DNA of 64,000 nt from Pempheris klunzingeri. Taxonomy: Eukaryota > Chordata > Actinopteri > Acropomatiformes > Pempheridae. Where the stretch lies: positions 10,598,001 through 10,662,000 of the forward strand of contig NC_092022.1 of assembly GCF_042242105.1 (NCBI RefSeq). The letters are read 5' to 3'. Positions 24,550-37,375 of the stretch are shown here, in pieces (within the stretch, counting starts at the first letter, position 1; every line of letters begins with the position of its first letter). Below the pieces are notes generated by a model, which made no database searches, was not told where the DNA came from, and saw nothing but the letters and a program-made list of their open reading frames with translations. The translations under genes were made by a program, and so were the position numbers.

Positions 24550-25914
24550 CTGTAAGAGAAAGACAGTATCAGATATTCATTTTCCCCTGAAATGTGCTTC
24601 AGAGTAAACTGTTGCAAAAACTAAATAGATAATTCATTTTTTTGTTTTTATGTATAAGCCAAGATATGAAGATAGTGATACTACCAAGACATTTTAAAGG
24701 CAGAAATGGAATATAGAGGAGTCTTTGTGTTTGTTAATGCTCTGCTATTCAAGTTCATGTAGTTGTGTGTGTGTGTGTGTGCGTGTAGTGCCTGTGGTTT
24801 GTGTGTGTGTGGCGTGCGTGTGTGTGTCCTGTGACTGCGCTCATGTCTGAGGTGTTGAATACTGACAGAAATAGCAGATACTTGCTCACACCAGCAGCAC
24901 CAATTGCAGGGGAGGGAAATACAATGGTTTCCATGGCAACCCTGAATTGGCCTCCCTGCTCGCCAACTCCCCCCCCCCAACCCCCATCCTCCTTCAACCC
25001 CTCACCACCAGCATCTCACACACACACACATACACACACTGCACACATTGTCTGCACGCAATCTGTTTTGTAACCATGTTGGGTCAGTGATTACTCTCAG
25101 TTTTCCTTTTTCTCTACTTAACTTAACACAGGTGGGCTGATTCATACTTTGTTACAACTATTTGTTTCCATTGTGGTCTGAGATCTCATCAGCAGGGGGC
25201 GCTCTCACATTTAACAAGTAGCTGCAGCACCTGAAATACCAGAAAAAAGCCCTTTACTCAGCAAATCACCACTGACTCATGCTCACAGAGCAGGACTTTT
25301 AATGGCAGTTATTTATATGGCTGCACAGCTGTGTCATCATCATGGCCATTAAATCATTACATGCATGTTTCACCCTGAAACCATTTGTACCCATTTAAAT
25401 GCACAAACCACAAGCAAAGGGTCTGGAACTCCAGAAATGAGAACAATAATGAAGGCAAATTTACTCAATTTTTAGGATGTATATGAAGAAAAGGATAGAA
25501 ATGCAATATGGGACTGAGAAAAAATAATTATTTGGATATTTTTGACTTTTTATCAGTGCGTTTCAGTTCAGCAGTTTGAGGATGATGCAGTCAAGCAGTG
25601 CGCACAGTGCACACACACGCAGGCACACACACAAACTCACTGTCCTAGCAAGAGGAGATCACGTCTGGGCTGACGTCAAACTCCCAGAGATAACTCGATC
25701 TCCAAAAATCCTTTTATACTGTTTCATGCTGAGTTGCATTGTTTTACTCACAGCTTTGTTGCCCCATGACTGACACACTCAAACTTATTCACACCATAAC
25801 AGAACTTCAGTGTGAACATTATTTCAAAAGCAAATTAATGGAAAATGAATATATATAGATATATACTCTATATGCTGTACTATACATTTTTAATACATTG
25901 TTATTTAGACTCTT

Positions 25915-26290
25915 ACATCATCCCCTGAGAAAGTCTGACGTTCGAATCCGCTGGTGGCAGGTGTGTGGTTTGAACCTTCAGCCTTTGTATGTGGAGTTTG
26001 CATGTTCTCCTCATGCTTGCGTGAGCTTTCTCCAGGCACTCTGGCCTCCTCCCACAATCCAAAGACATGCAGGTTAGGTTAATTGGTGACTCCAAATTGC
26101 CTGTAGGTGTATGTGTGAATGTGAATGGTTGTATGTCTCTACGTGTTGGCCCTGCGACTGACTCAGTCCAGGGTGTATCCCGCCTCTCGCCCGAAGTCAG
26201 CTGGGATTGGCTCCAGCTCCCCTGCGACCCTGACGGATAAGCGGTATAGATAATGGATGGATGGATGGATAAGCAGTACAGATAATGGAA
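25915..26290 (+). mobile_element. L2-type LINE 3' tail or derived SINE
   Basis: Contains the ordered conserved blocks GGAGTTTGCATGTTCTCC, CCTCCCACAATCCAAAGACA, TGCAGGTTAGGTTAATTGGT, CCAGGGTGTATCCCGCCTCT and AGCTGGGATTGGCTCCAGCT, and ends in TGGA units. This is the familiar 3' region shared by fish L2-clade LINEs and the SINEs that use them. A GTTCGAATCC box-B-like motif near 25940 hints at a tRNA-derived SINE head, but no full tRNA fold is present. No reverse transcriptase ORF. Confidence 0.75.
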
Positions 26291-27038
26291 AGATGGATGG
26301 ACATCATCCTCTGTAATGCTTAGTAGTCAATACTTTTACACAACATGTGGGTAGCCAGTACAGATCAGAGTTAGATGAGCTTTGCTCCAGTTTTATCCTC
26401 CCATGGTACCCCAGAAGATAACATCCACCTGGAGGGTCACATCAAACTGACTAACACCCCATGATGCACCTCTCCAGGTGGGGGTGTGGGGACACACCCA
26501 TCTGAGATGATAAAACCCTCAGATTGACATTGTGCATCCTCACATATTTCAGCTTTACTGCAAATCAAACATTATGCTAAAGTTCATTCGAATAAGTGTA
26601 GCTGCAAGGATCTGGGAAAAGAGCAGTGATCCAAAATAGATTTCTTGGGGTGTGTTGAGTCTCTCATGGTCTGTTTATATCCACAGAAATGGAGAGAAAG
26701 AGTGTCACCAAAGGTTGATCTACATGCTCCACTAACTCCTCAAGAGTTATTAGAGCATGTAGATCACAACATTTTCTATCCTGCCTTGTTTTAAAACTTT
26801 TTCGTGCAGCACTGAGGAAACAACACCACACCATATCAGATACATTAAACACCCAATCACAAATTTACATTTCAATAACAAATTTTATTTCAAGAAATAT
26901 ATACTTTACAGGAAACATTGATCCTGGATTCACTCCATTGCCATGAAATCTACTTTTTTAGAGCTGACTTGTGACAGTAACTGGTTTGTGCAGTTTGATT
27001 TCCCAGAGTCATGCATTGGAGTCCAAACAGACACAATT

Positions 27039-27042
<4 letters not shown>

Positions 27043-27100
<58 letters not shown>
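27043..27100. repeat. (CT)29 microsatellite
   Basis: 58 bases of uninterrupted CT, the longest pure dinucleotide tract in the window. It generates artefactual SLSLSL and RERERE ORFs on the two strands. Confidence 0.97.
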
Positions 27101-27104
<4 letters not shown>

Positions 27105-28154
27105 GTCTTGGGACACATAATAACACTGTACATCAAAAAATTAGCCATAAGACTAAAAAACTGAAGATAATATGGCCTCTTAAAGTTACCTGAATCCTTG
27201 CTGCTGCTTCTAAAATATCATTTTTTAATTTATTGCCATAATATGTTCCAGCATATTTTTTCTTTCTCTGGATGTTCAGATTTGCAGTGATTTAAGTAAG
27301 ATGTTTTTATTAGTCAATTTCTGACTGGAAAAATACAACGCACTGCCTCATGCCCACAGATGCTCAGTGACTCTTGTCAGTGTCACACTTTTTATTGTGA
27401 GAACATCATGACTGTTTTTTATTCACTTACCGACTGTGAGTAATCCCATGTCACTTGACTAATTTGTTTGTTTGTGTCTGATCATCAGTGAAACGCCTCT
27501 AAATAACTATGTGAAAAAAACTGATTTGCATTCTTACATCAGCTTACAAGTATGGTAAATCTTTCCCCTTTAAACATTTTTGGGAATTTGACTCTTGAGA
27601 AGTGACAACGTCCCTGAATAAGAACATTCAGTTGCATTTGAAGCATCTGGGTGGTGGTGTAGCAGGCAAGATGTCCTTGGGTGAGTGACAAATGGTCTAC
27701 AGGGGATTTGCTGCTTTGCACTGTGGTAAGACATTACCTTCATCTGTTAGGACACACAGCACAGAACCACACAAACCACACAAAGGACCTGGTGGGCCAG
27801 AAACACAGCAGGGGGACGCAATGACAGGAACACCTGCACAATATAAATCAGACCAATACATCACAGACGGCACAAACATTCCTTTTGTTTTTGTTAAAAG
27901 TGTATCAGAGAGGTGGGATTCTTCTCTTTGGCTTGTTCAAGTGCATTACATAAAGTGTTTCTGTTATTTTGTCCATCCCCTATATGTCCATGTGGTGAAC
28001 GAAATAATGATTCATCTGCTTGTAAGGGCTAAGCCATCAAATGAAAACCTTTTAAACCCACCTACATTTATTTTCCAAAAAATCTCCCACACTTTTTTGT
28101 ACATTTTAAAACAAAATCATGAAACATGAACTGTGTGGTGCCATTAAAGCATTT

Positions 28155-28300
28155 GAGGTGATTTGACTTTCTTGCTGAGAGGTTGAGGAGAAGATTGATA
28201 CCACTCTCCTATCTATACAGTAAATATGAATCAGCCAGCAATCAGTTAACTCAACGTAGCATAAAGACTAGAAAAAAAGTGTACAAAACATCAAGTTGTA
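28155..28300 (+). repeat. Interspersed teleost repeat (family C), fragment
   Basis: Carries AGAAGATTGATACCACTCTC, ACAGTAAATATGAATCAGCC and GCATAAAGACTAGAAA in order, blocks of a common teleost repeat. The copy at 31440-31730 shares the adjoining parts of the same family. Confidence 0.6.
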
Positions 28301-30104
28301 ATTTTCCGGGGTGGGGGATTTATGTGTTTCTTGGAGGACAAAGTGAACCAACAAATAATCCTAATCATATAATCCCCCATGAAACCACATTTTACCTTTC
28401 TTACACACATTAAACAAACCAGATTGAGACATTCAAAGGTGCTGGAAGAGGGATTTTTTACTTTTGAACACAGCAAGCCTAACTGTTTCCAGTTTTTGTT
28501 CTACACTACGCTAATAGTCTCTTTCCCTCAACCAGCTATTAGTCTTCAAACTCACAGCAGGACAGTGAATAAGCAAGTATCCTATTGATATCCCTTTGAA
28601 TCCAGTACATGGTGCATGACTTTCTCCCTCTCTTTATAATAATAAATAGCATCTTGTGTGAGCAACACCACTACAAACAGCAAACTCAAAGGATGTCCCA
28701 CAGCCGCAGTGTAATTTTCACAGAAACCAATCAGTTCACCAATCACTTCAGTTGATTAATGGATGTATCATCAAGCAGGACCAAAGGTCGAAGCCATCAT
28801 ATCCTCTCCCCTCTGCTGGTCACCCATCATACATCACTCTTTGCCCACTGATAAGGACAGCACATTTGCATTTACATTCTGCACCCTCCTTCCTTTCCTC
28901 GCTCACACCAGGAACCTTGAACTCAGCAGAATTAGATGTAACATCAATATCACCAGAAATATGAGCACTCAGTCTTTTGACAGGAGTGCATTTCCCCTCA
29001 GTGAGCATCTGCCCCAAATGACAGCGCAGTTGAGCCCTGATGTATCTTCACTTAACCTACCTTTCAGTTTTTGGTTTATCCCCTTTGATGTTGTAATCCG
29101 CAAACTTTTCGTTTTTCAGAAGAGGATTATTTTCTCTCTCTTTATCTCTCCCCAGAGGAAATATGTAGTTGCGCAACAAATGAGTTCATTCTTTTCCCTT
29201 GATTTTATTTTATTAATTTTTTTGTCATCATTTCACAGAGAAGGACCCAAATGCATACAGAGGCTGATCCTCTGAGATTTTAATATGAAAATACCCCACA
29301 AGCAAAACACAGGAAGGCAAGAGCAGCTGAAAAGCTAATACAGGTTTCTGATACTGGAAACAAAAAACTTAGAAAGAGAAACCAGCAAAGACAAACTGAC
29401 AAGGGACAAAGGATCTGGGCTACTATGACAAGTGACTAATGAGGGAAGAGAAGACAGGTGAGGCTAATAAGGAACAGGTGAAGACATCCACAAGGGCGGG
29501 AAAACACACAAAGGCAGCAAGCAAAGTAACAGTAAGGGAAGGAAATGAGACGACTACAAAATAAAACAAATTGGTAAGCGAGAGCCAAGTTTGTAGATGA
29601 ACTGTGAAACACAAGACACCAACCATTAATAACATTAACACAGAAGAACACAGGATAAGGCTACACAGTCTTTAGATCTGATTTAGTCCAAGGAACATAT
29701 TTACTTGTGTTCATTATTTAAAGCTGGACACAAAAGGATGAGGCAAAAATCCAAAAATGATTCCATCTCAGTCTCTTGTGATGTTTAAACTGCAATGCTT
29801 GGAAAGCGGTTCAACAACGTATTGCTGCATAGAAAGGAGGATGTGGCAGGAGGGAGGAGCAGAGGCAGATAATGACATTTATTATGTGAACACAGACTAT
29901 GTGCAGAGGTCATGTTTGCATGTGGACTCTGGCCTCATCCCTCAGCTCAGAGCCTACAGGTGGATGCAGAGGTGGAGGTGGGATTTATGAAATGCTTATT
30001 GGACCAGCAGCAGCAGGACATGATCAGGGCATCGGCATCACAGCAGTGAAGTATTGATTATTTAAAAAGTTCATTCATTTGTGAGGAATGATTGAAAGAA
30101 TCAG

Positions 30105-30385
30105 ATGATGAGAAGTTAAGGGATCATCAAAGTTTTTCCAAACCATCCTGAGGCGACCATGAACATCTGCACTAAATTTCAATGACAATCCATCCCATAG
30201 TTATTGAGACATTTCACGTAAAACCTCAAATTTAAACCTCATGGTGGCACCAGAGGAAATCAGTAAAGTCAGCAGGATTCATCCTCTGGGGACCATAAAT
30301 ATCTGTGAAACATTTCATGTCAATCCATCCAGAGGTTGTTCAGATGTTTCAGTCTGAACCAAACTGGTGGACTGAAGAGCAATGC
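30105..30385 (+). repeat. Interspersed teleost repeat (family D)
   Basis: Contains two internal near-repeats of the type 'GACCAT...AAAT...CACTAAATTTCAATGACAAT' and 'GGGACCATAAATATCTGTGA...CATGTCAATCCATCCAGAGG', then TTTCAGTCTGAACCAAACTG. This duplicated-module layout is typical of a repeat scattered through teleost genomes. Class not assigned. Confidence 0.55.
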
Positions 30386-31199
30386 TGCTAGCATGGCTGA
30401 AATTAACAGCTAAAGGTCACAAATTGTGAATCACGTTCCAAAGATTAAGTTAATTAGGCTAAAATTTATTTTTAAAATCTTACATTTTTTAAATGATAAT
30501 AATCATCATCATTACGGATATCATTTAAAATGTTTCCATAATCTACCCTTTCTTGCGTACATGTGTGGAAAGTGACTTGACAACAAGTGGAATTACACTA
30601 TTTCACTCTGACACAAAACAGTGACTAATGCGGCTAAATGACATGTTCAAATTGAATTTTATATGGTAATTTCATGCAAGGATGATGAATTACGTTAGTT
30701 TATTCAGTGGAGGCCATGGAGTGATTAGTGAAAAGAAAAGTTTTTGTGCGTTAATGTCACAGTGGCTCACACGGTACAACCTATTCTCTCCGGTTTGACA
30801 GCTGATTAAAAAGCATTACTCACTCTAAGTGTCCAAATGAACATTAGGTGACAGAAATAGTCATGACATACATATTTATGAGAACATTACAAATGTCAGT
30901 GGTATGAAAAAGTGAAACATTGACAAAACAACTTGCCATGACTTTAGTGCCGTTTCAAATGCGGTTTCTTCAGGGGTTCAGCACACAAAAAGCATCTGGC
31001 TCTTTCCTCTATAAACGGGCTTCTATGAGACACTGGAATAAAGACCATCAGCAGCAAGTGACGGCTGCAGTCAGACACCAGTGTAGTGTACAGGGTAGCC
31101 TTCTCACTCTCAGCCCTCATTTTCCTCTTTTCTCTCCACCACAATCCTGCTCATGTCTTCTGACCTCATTAGAGCCAGAGAGAGCTGAGTCTGCATGCA

Positions 31200-31227
31200 G
31201 GAGGAGGAGGAGGAGGAGGAGGAGGAG
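31200..31227. repeat. (AGG)n trinucleotide repeat
   Basis: About nine AGG units in the spacer. It causes a run of Arg codons in an otherwise unconvincing ORF. Confidence 0.9.
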
Positions 31228-31256
31228 TGTCTATTATGATGTTGTGAAATCCAGAC

Positions 31257-31351
31257 AGATGCTGCATGGTTAATGATGCAAGCCAGCTGTCAGCATTCAG
31301 ACGGGTGAGAAACTGGAAATCAGCCAAGCAGCCGTCAAGGTAGTTGGACAC
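31257..31351 (+). repeat. Direct repeat, left copy
   Basis: Includes GCAAGCCAGCTGTCAGCATT followed by GAAACTGGAAATCAGCCAAG. A diverged copy in the same orientation is at 33492-33586, about 2.2 kb to the right. Confidence 0.75.
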
Positions 31352-31439
31352 TCAGACACAGTGGTTCAACCAAATAAAACACATTTTTACTTGTGCTTAT
31401 ATTTTTACCTGCCGCCTGCAAACACATGGAAAAAGGCAG

Positions 31440-31730
31440 TTGTTTGGCACTTTGGGAAATGTGCTTATTTTCTGTCATGCCAAGAGAAAGATTAGAAGAC
31501 TAGGGTAATACCAATCTCATAGCTGTAAATATAAGATTACAACCTGCAGTCGCTTAAGTTAACACAAAGACTGGAAACAGGGAAAGAGCTAGCCGCCTGC
31601 TGTCTGTAGCCCTCTATTTTACAGACAGACACAAGTGGTATCAATTTTCTCATCTGACTCTGTCAGAAGGAGAACAAGTGCATTTTAGTGCAGGTGGAAA
31701 AAGGGAAATGTACAAAATTTTGAGACCCAG
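31440..31730 (+). repeat. Interspersed teleost repeat (family C), longer copy
   Basis: Blocks TTTGGGAAATGTGCTTATTT, CAAGAGAAAGATTAGAAGAC and AAAGACTGGAAACAGGGAAA, followed by AGAGCTAGCC, in the order usual for this common teleost family; related to 28155-28300. It lies between the two direct-repeat copies. Confidence 0.6.
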
Positions 31731-32219
31731 GGAAGAACAAGGCATGGTCATTTTTTTCTTTTTACTCCATCAATAAAGTGATTCACTGCACGCCACAAAA
31801 AGCGCCTGCCGTGAAAGACATGGTAACAAGTTAATCCCATGACATTTTCTACCTACTGGTTGCATTTAAATCACATTTGCACAGACAGGTGGTGGCCCTA
31901 AACTCCAAAGTAACCAGAATGTGAAAAATATGGTCCCTTGGTGAAATGCAGGCAGAAATATCAAACAATCTGATGATACTGTAATCAGTCCCCAGTTATG
32001 CTAATAATTCATTTTAGGTAGTTAGTGACATTGTTTCATCAAAAGCAATAAGTTTGCCTCTGAGCACAATTACTATCACAAAAACCCCAAAAGTACACAA
32101 GAAAGCCTGCCTTGTAACAGGGAATACAAAGCTGATCCCACGTTTTTTATTCACTTAATAATAATAATTCTCATTATTATATTACCAAAATATGTTGTCA
32201 TCATCACAAGAAAAGGCCA

Positions 32220-33420
32220 GCTGTGGGCAATAAATTCTCATATATAAGAAAAATCTGGGAAGAATCCCAGTTTATTTTTCATACTTGTCAATGTTCTTCA
32301 TGGGGTGAATCAAACACAGGCACTGGGACAGTCCATGTAAGTGCAGGAGCAATAATCTGTGCAGTGCAATCACACAGACACTTACACTGGTGTGACTGCA
32401 GTGCTTATCATTGCAGTAGAGATGGGTGACATCTCTTGGTGCAGACCCCTTTCTAACAAGGACAGACTGCAGTACTGCGCCATCTTTGAGTATCCAACCT
32501 TTCCTGAAGGGGTTTGGGGACGCGACTGTGGCACCACATACCAGTTTTTGCTTTACTCGTAGGACATGCTGTTCAAAAGCAGCTTCAGTGGGAGGCAGAT
32601 GTGAGACAGGCTTGTCTGTTGTTGATGCATGAATTCAACAAAGCTCATGTGGAGTGGTATGGAGTTGGGCTTTTTCCTTCTTTTTCAGGCCATAGACATA
32701 AAGAGCATATTGCCTTGCAACTGGCAAAGCTTCTAAAGGATTCAAAGTTTCTCATACCCTGAAGCTCATTTATGTCCCTCTCAATTTTGTTGAAAGCATT
32801 TACTGTTTTTCGCCTATTTTCAACAGGCTGCTTGTTCTGTCACATGTGGTCAATGGCAGGCCTGCTGGAAGAATGAAAAACAACTGTTCTCAATTTCTTG
32901 GGAAACAACAAGCAAAGGGCTTCTTTGTCACCACAGTTCTGCATGAACAGTCCACAATTTGGAACACGTCCTTTTCCTGCGGTGTTTTCTGCTATCTGAT
33001 GTGTGGTTCAAACTACATCCTCAGTGCAGCGCCTAAGAAGACCAAGACTCCATTGAATTAGCGAGTGGGTTTAAAAATGGCCAGGAGATTGGGATGGTTA
33101 AGCACACATGTGTCCACTTCTTGTGGAATGACACCAGAACGGTGCTACAAGAAACTCACTTCTCTGTCAGATGTAAAAATGAAATTATACAGATGCACTT
33201 GTGTTGCTCATTTGCAGTGTCAGTCAGACTACTTGGAACGGCTTCCATAATAATGCTGCTGGTCATGGTGATAGAAAACAGTTCATCCATTACTCAGGAT
33301 TTAAAAGAAATTGGTTACGGCTGTGTGAAAGTCTTCCAGCATGCCAACCATTGATTAGATCTGATACAAGCAGTCTATTTAAAATAGGACCAACACAGTA
33401 AATGCTTTCAACGAACTTGT
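32220..33420 (+). pseudogene. Decayed ORF patch of unknown origin
   Basis: Overlapping short ORFs in all three plus frames cover about 1.2 kb at higher density than the surrounding AT-rich spacer, as expected of a frameshifted former coding sequence. Fragments include HRHKEHIALQLAKLLKDSKF and a Cys/Trp-containing piece near 32430-32560. I do not recognise a family, see no intact start-to-stop gene, and cannot exclude chance. It sits between the two direct-repeat copies, so an inserted and decayed element is one possibility. Confidence 0.2.
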
Positions 33421-33491
33421 GTGTGGTCAACCATGTGTTTTACCCCGGGTAGGGTAGGACAGTAAATAAAGCCCTTTTTCTTCCTGCACGA

Positions 33492-33586
33492 TGATGCTGT
33501 GTGTTTTATAATGCAAGCCAGCTGTCAGCAGTCAGACGGGAGAGAAATTGGAAATCAACTAAGCAGCCTTCAAAGTAGTGAGTACA
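33492..33586 (+). repeat. Direct repeat, right copy
   Basis: Includes GCAAGCCAGCTGTCAGCAGT and GAAATTGGAAATCAACTAAG, aligning with 31257-31351 in the same orientation with scattered substitutions. Confidence 0.75.
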
Positions 33587-34209
33587 GCCAGCAGGCTGTT
33601 TTTAGTCCTAGCTTTTTGTGCATATTAAACAAATGAGCTGTTAATCAACTGTTTGGTGGGTTTTTTTTTTCTTTTTTTGTGCTAAGATAAGATAACCCCC
33701 TGCCTCTTTTCATCTAGCTTTCTGCTAGAATGTTGAAACATTTACTGAAAGAAGGAGAAGGAGAAAGAAAGAGGATGGTCTTAAATCATTGGTTGCTGGT
33801 CTGTGGGCACATTGGACTTTAAAGACTTTAAAAAGTACATTTAGTATAATATGGGATCTTTAATTCAGATTAAAAAGAGGGGAAAAAAGCCAACAATCAT
33901 ATACAAATAAAAGACAAGTAATGCATCACCTGTGTAACTACATCTGTTTCCTTCTGGCTTTGTTCACTTTTCTTTCTTCTTATCTCTTGTCCGTTAAATG
34001 TAGTGACTGTAGTGATTCGCAGTATGACGATATGTTGTTATGTGTGATCATTCATTGATGCGAAAATTTTTCAACTCTTTAAATAATGTATTGTCATCAA
34101 AATATATATGATTCTTAGTAGCCAGTTATATCATTCAGGGACACCATGTGTATTATACTCAATATTTTTAGGAAAACAACACAAAGCCCTTAGCCTTAGC
34201 TTAGCCTTA

Positions 34210-34236
34210 GCTCCTTAGCCAAGCTGGCTAAGGAGC
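34210..34236. repeat. Perfect short inverted repeat
   Basis: GCTCCTTAGCC and GGCTAAGGAGC pair perfectly around a five-base loop. Direct CCTTAG repeats precede it. It could form a hairpin; no function is implied. Confidence 0.8.
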
Positions 34237-35109
34237 CAAAGCATTTCAAATGTGATTCAAGCCTGGTCACAAATTACAAAATAATAACGTCATAATACAG
34301 TATTTGGGGATTGGAAAATTAATATTGTTCTTGTGTAGATATGTGTCTTCATTAGGGGGACAGCAGATTAGACAAAAGAACAAATCTTTTGAGTGCGAGA
34401 ACATACAACTACTCTTTCTGGCTGAATCAAATGTTAAAATAAACTCTCAAGTGGAAATCCATTAGCAGGGTAATACAGAGGACAGTTAAGAGCCCAAGGG
34501 AACTACATTTTCTAAGAATCAGGATTCTTTTTATACTGTGGGTTTCTTAAGTAGAAGAGTTTTATTTATATCTGTCAGCCAGCAAGCACTCAGCTCTGTG
34601 ACAGCGACAGCAGAAACAGGATGGAATTGTAATAATGACCCTGTATTAAACCCCTGTCTCCCAGAAAACATCCACACACTAGAGAGAGCAGAGGGCTGTG
34701 ATTAATAGAGGCAGCAGCAAGAGAAGTAGAGCCTTTTAAATCCCTTAAAGCTCGCCACAAGGCTGTTCCCACTGCAGAAGATTATTACAGACTGACACAA
34801 GCACGAAACAGATCTGTTAAATTTACAGTAGCGATCTCCTTCTCTTGATCCTCAGAGCACTGGGCTTTTTCTCTTGATTGTGGATAGTCGTTATCATGAC
34901 ACGGATGTCAGGCACCAAATCTGATGGTACCGGGGCTGCAGTAGAACTGTTTCCAAATTAGTCACCTGATACCTCTGAAGGCTAAAGAAATCCCAAGTTT
35001 ATCACTGGGAAAAGTAAAAAAAAAAAGAGTGGAACAAAAGGCACATGCAGAGGTGACTGAAGTAGTCAGATATTTTCTTAAATATAATTAGTGTAAAAAT
35101 ATTGTTACA

Positions 35110-35600
35110 CGCATTCAAAATAGAGTTAAAGGTGCCCCTATCGATATTTTTATATCAATAACCAACCAAACAGCAAACAGACAAACTTATCAACTAGCTG
35201 TTGCACATAGTGGAGCATTTCACATGCTTGATATTTCCCTCAGAAGGTGGTGGAGAACAACACAGAGTTAAAAGGGGAGTAAATACTGGCTTTACATCCA
35301 TCATGGGGACAGAAACATGACTCCAAGTGAATGATGGTGTTTCTCTGTAACAAGTTCGCCAAATCAACTTGAAATGCGATTTGCTTTTTTCTGATGTCCC
35401 CAAGTATCCAAAAACTTCTGTTCATGCAGCTTTCAGTAAAAGTAGTAGTGGTGATCATATATTTTGTATGAAAATAAAACAAATCCAGCTATCAAATAAA
35501 TACAGTGGAGTAAAAGTGCAATATTTACCTCTGAAATGTTTTCAGTTGATGGATGATGTATATGGGAACAGTACTTGAAATAGTTATTTTCCACCACTGG
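35110..35600 (+). repeat. Interspersed teleost repeat (family A), copy 2
   Basis: Contains GATATTTCCCTCAGAAGGTG, GGTGGAGAACAACACAGAGT and GACAGAAACATGACTCCAAG, then a CCCCAAGTATCC block, the same order as at 10320-10990 and 40610-40910. Confidence 0.65.
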
Positions 35601-37164
35601 GCACTGGGATGAAAATACATTAGTCCGCTGTGTAGTCCCCTAGAACGACAACAAGAGAGCAGTGCACAACCCACTGTCTCACTGTTTGCAGAGGATGCAA
35701 GAATTGTATGTTATGACAACTATATTTCACATATCTGGTTGCCGTTCAGGCCAAATCTAAAACACAGAATGCCTTTCAACCTTCTCACAATTAGGACAAA
35801 CAATGACATATAAAGATCAGTATTCACTCATCTTTCTTCCATAGCCAGAAAAAGAAAAGAAAGGTAAGTTTTGGAGTGAGTGTCTAGTTTCTTAATAATG
35901 TACAGTAGCTGTAATGGTCAGCTGAGAATCAATAGGAGACATAGTGAAGTCATTAAAATGGATTTTTAGAATAAGGGTAAAGGATAATTTTGAGTTTTGT
36001 TTTCTTGATCTTACTACTATATATATATTATACTGTAGGCCTCTCTTAAAAAGGACTGTTAGGACTGTTCCAGTATCTTTTTACTGGAAGATATGTTGGC
36101 ATGTTACATTATGAAAAACACAGGTGTAAATAGTAAAATGACTGATTCTGTGCATGCTGATTCTCTGTCACTCCGTCATGGATTATTGGGATACTTATAT
36201 TGGGATATAGCCACAATGTTATTAGTAGCGTCTGTACTTTTGCTGTGAAAAAAGCCTTTAACAGGATTTTTACTGGTGCATTTGGCATCGTAAACATTAA
36301 TTTAAACTTTGAACGTTTTTACTGTGTGTAAAAAGTACTGTTGCTGCTTCTTAAAACTGATGTGTGTGCACCACTGGAGGAGTGCTGCCCTGCCACATTG
36401 AGCTCTTTCACCTCTGATGCACGTCCACAGGCTGTTCCTCTGTATCTCTGCGTGAGCGTCCGCTCCTGGCTGGAAAGATGGGCACATGGGAGAGCAACTG
36501 AAGGCGGAGCCGCACCTGAATAATAGATACATCCTCCAGTACCAAAGTAAATGACTCAATCACACTGACATCATACACTGCCATCAGCATCAGCAGCTAT
36601 TATATAACTACTGCAAAGGGTAGATCCAGCTTAACATGGGGCTGTCTGTCTAGATGCTGCTGAATTGGCTTTTTGGGCTGACGTCCCATTAGTGCATCAT
36701 GGGATTGAACAAACCACATGCTGGCTGGATGGAGCTATGAATGACAGTTGATTAGATAGGGGAAAGTCTAAAACCTGTTTATAAAATCCTCTTACTCATA
36801 TTGGAGTCCATGCAGTGCAGTGCAGCGCAGGGCATTTGTGTGTGAGGCGTGAGTCTTATGCAATCAGGGCAGTCAGGTTTTGTTTTGGCTGGCACTGTGA
36901 AGGCCAGAGTTCAGTGGGAAAGAGAAGAAGCAATGCTCAGGGGAGATGACCTCATCCCCGTATCTGATAGTCAGCCTGATGCTAATGGTGCGGATCAAGA
37001 AGGTGTGCCTGAGTGCTTTCAGAATGAAGGCTAAATTTAGAAGCAGCAGAGAGCATCGATGTGTTCATTAATCGAAGAGATGTACACTCACTTTCATTAG
37101 CAAACACACAAGCACACACACGCACACAGACACCCATGTATGAGCGAAAATAGACACTTGCAGT

Positions 37165-37375
37165 GCTGGATTACTGTACCCAAGCACAATTTTGAGGTGC
37201 CTGTACTTTACTTCTATTTTGATCTACTTTATAATTGTATTCCATAACATTTCAGAGGGAAATATTCTACTTTATACTCCACTACAATTATCTGACAGCT
37301 GGATTACTTTGAAGATTGAGATTTTAAATACAAATCCTATGGCCAGGTTATAAAAAATGATGCATTACTATAGAT
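37165..37375 (+). repeat. Interspersed teleost repeat (family B), copy 2
   Basis: Blocks AAGCACAATTTTGAGGTGCC, CTGTACTTTACTTCTATTTT, CATTTCAGAGGGAAATATTC and TACTCCACTACAATTATCTG in order, followed by AAAATGATGCATTACTATAG. Matches the layout at 13770-13980. Confidence 0.65.

Noticed and set aside
25935..25985. tRNA-like GTTCGAATCC box
   Set aside because: No acceptor stem or cloverleaf can be formed around it; it belongs to the L2/SINE-type element.
26930..27164. ORFs on both strands with SLSLSL or RERERE runs
   Set aside because: Artefacts of the (CT)29 microsatellite, which has no stop codons in the relevant frames.
28763..29275. 170-codon plus-strand ORF
   Set aside because: Composition is that of AT-rich spacer, no domain is recognisable and no supporting splice or promoter context is visible.
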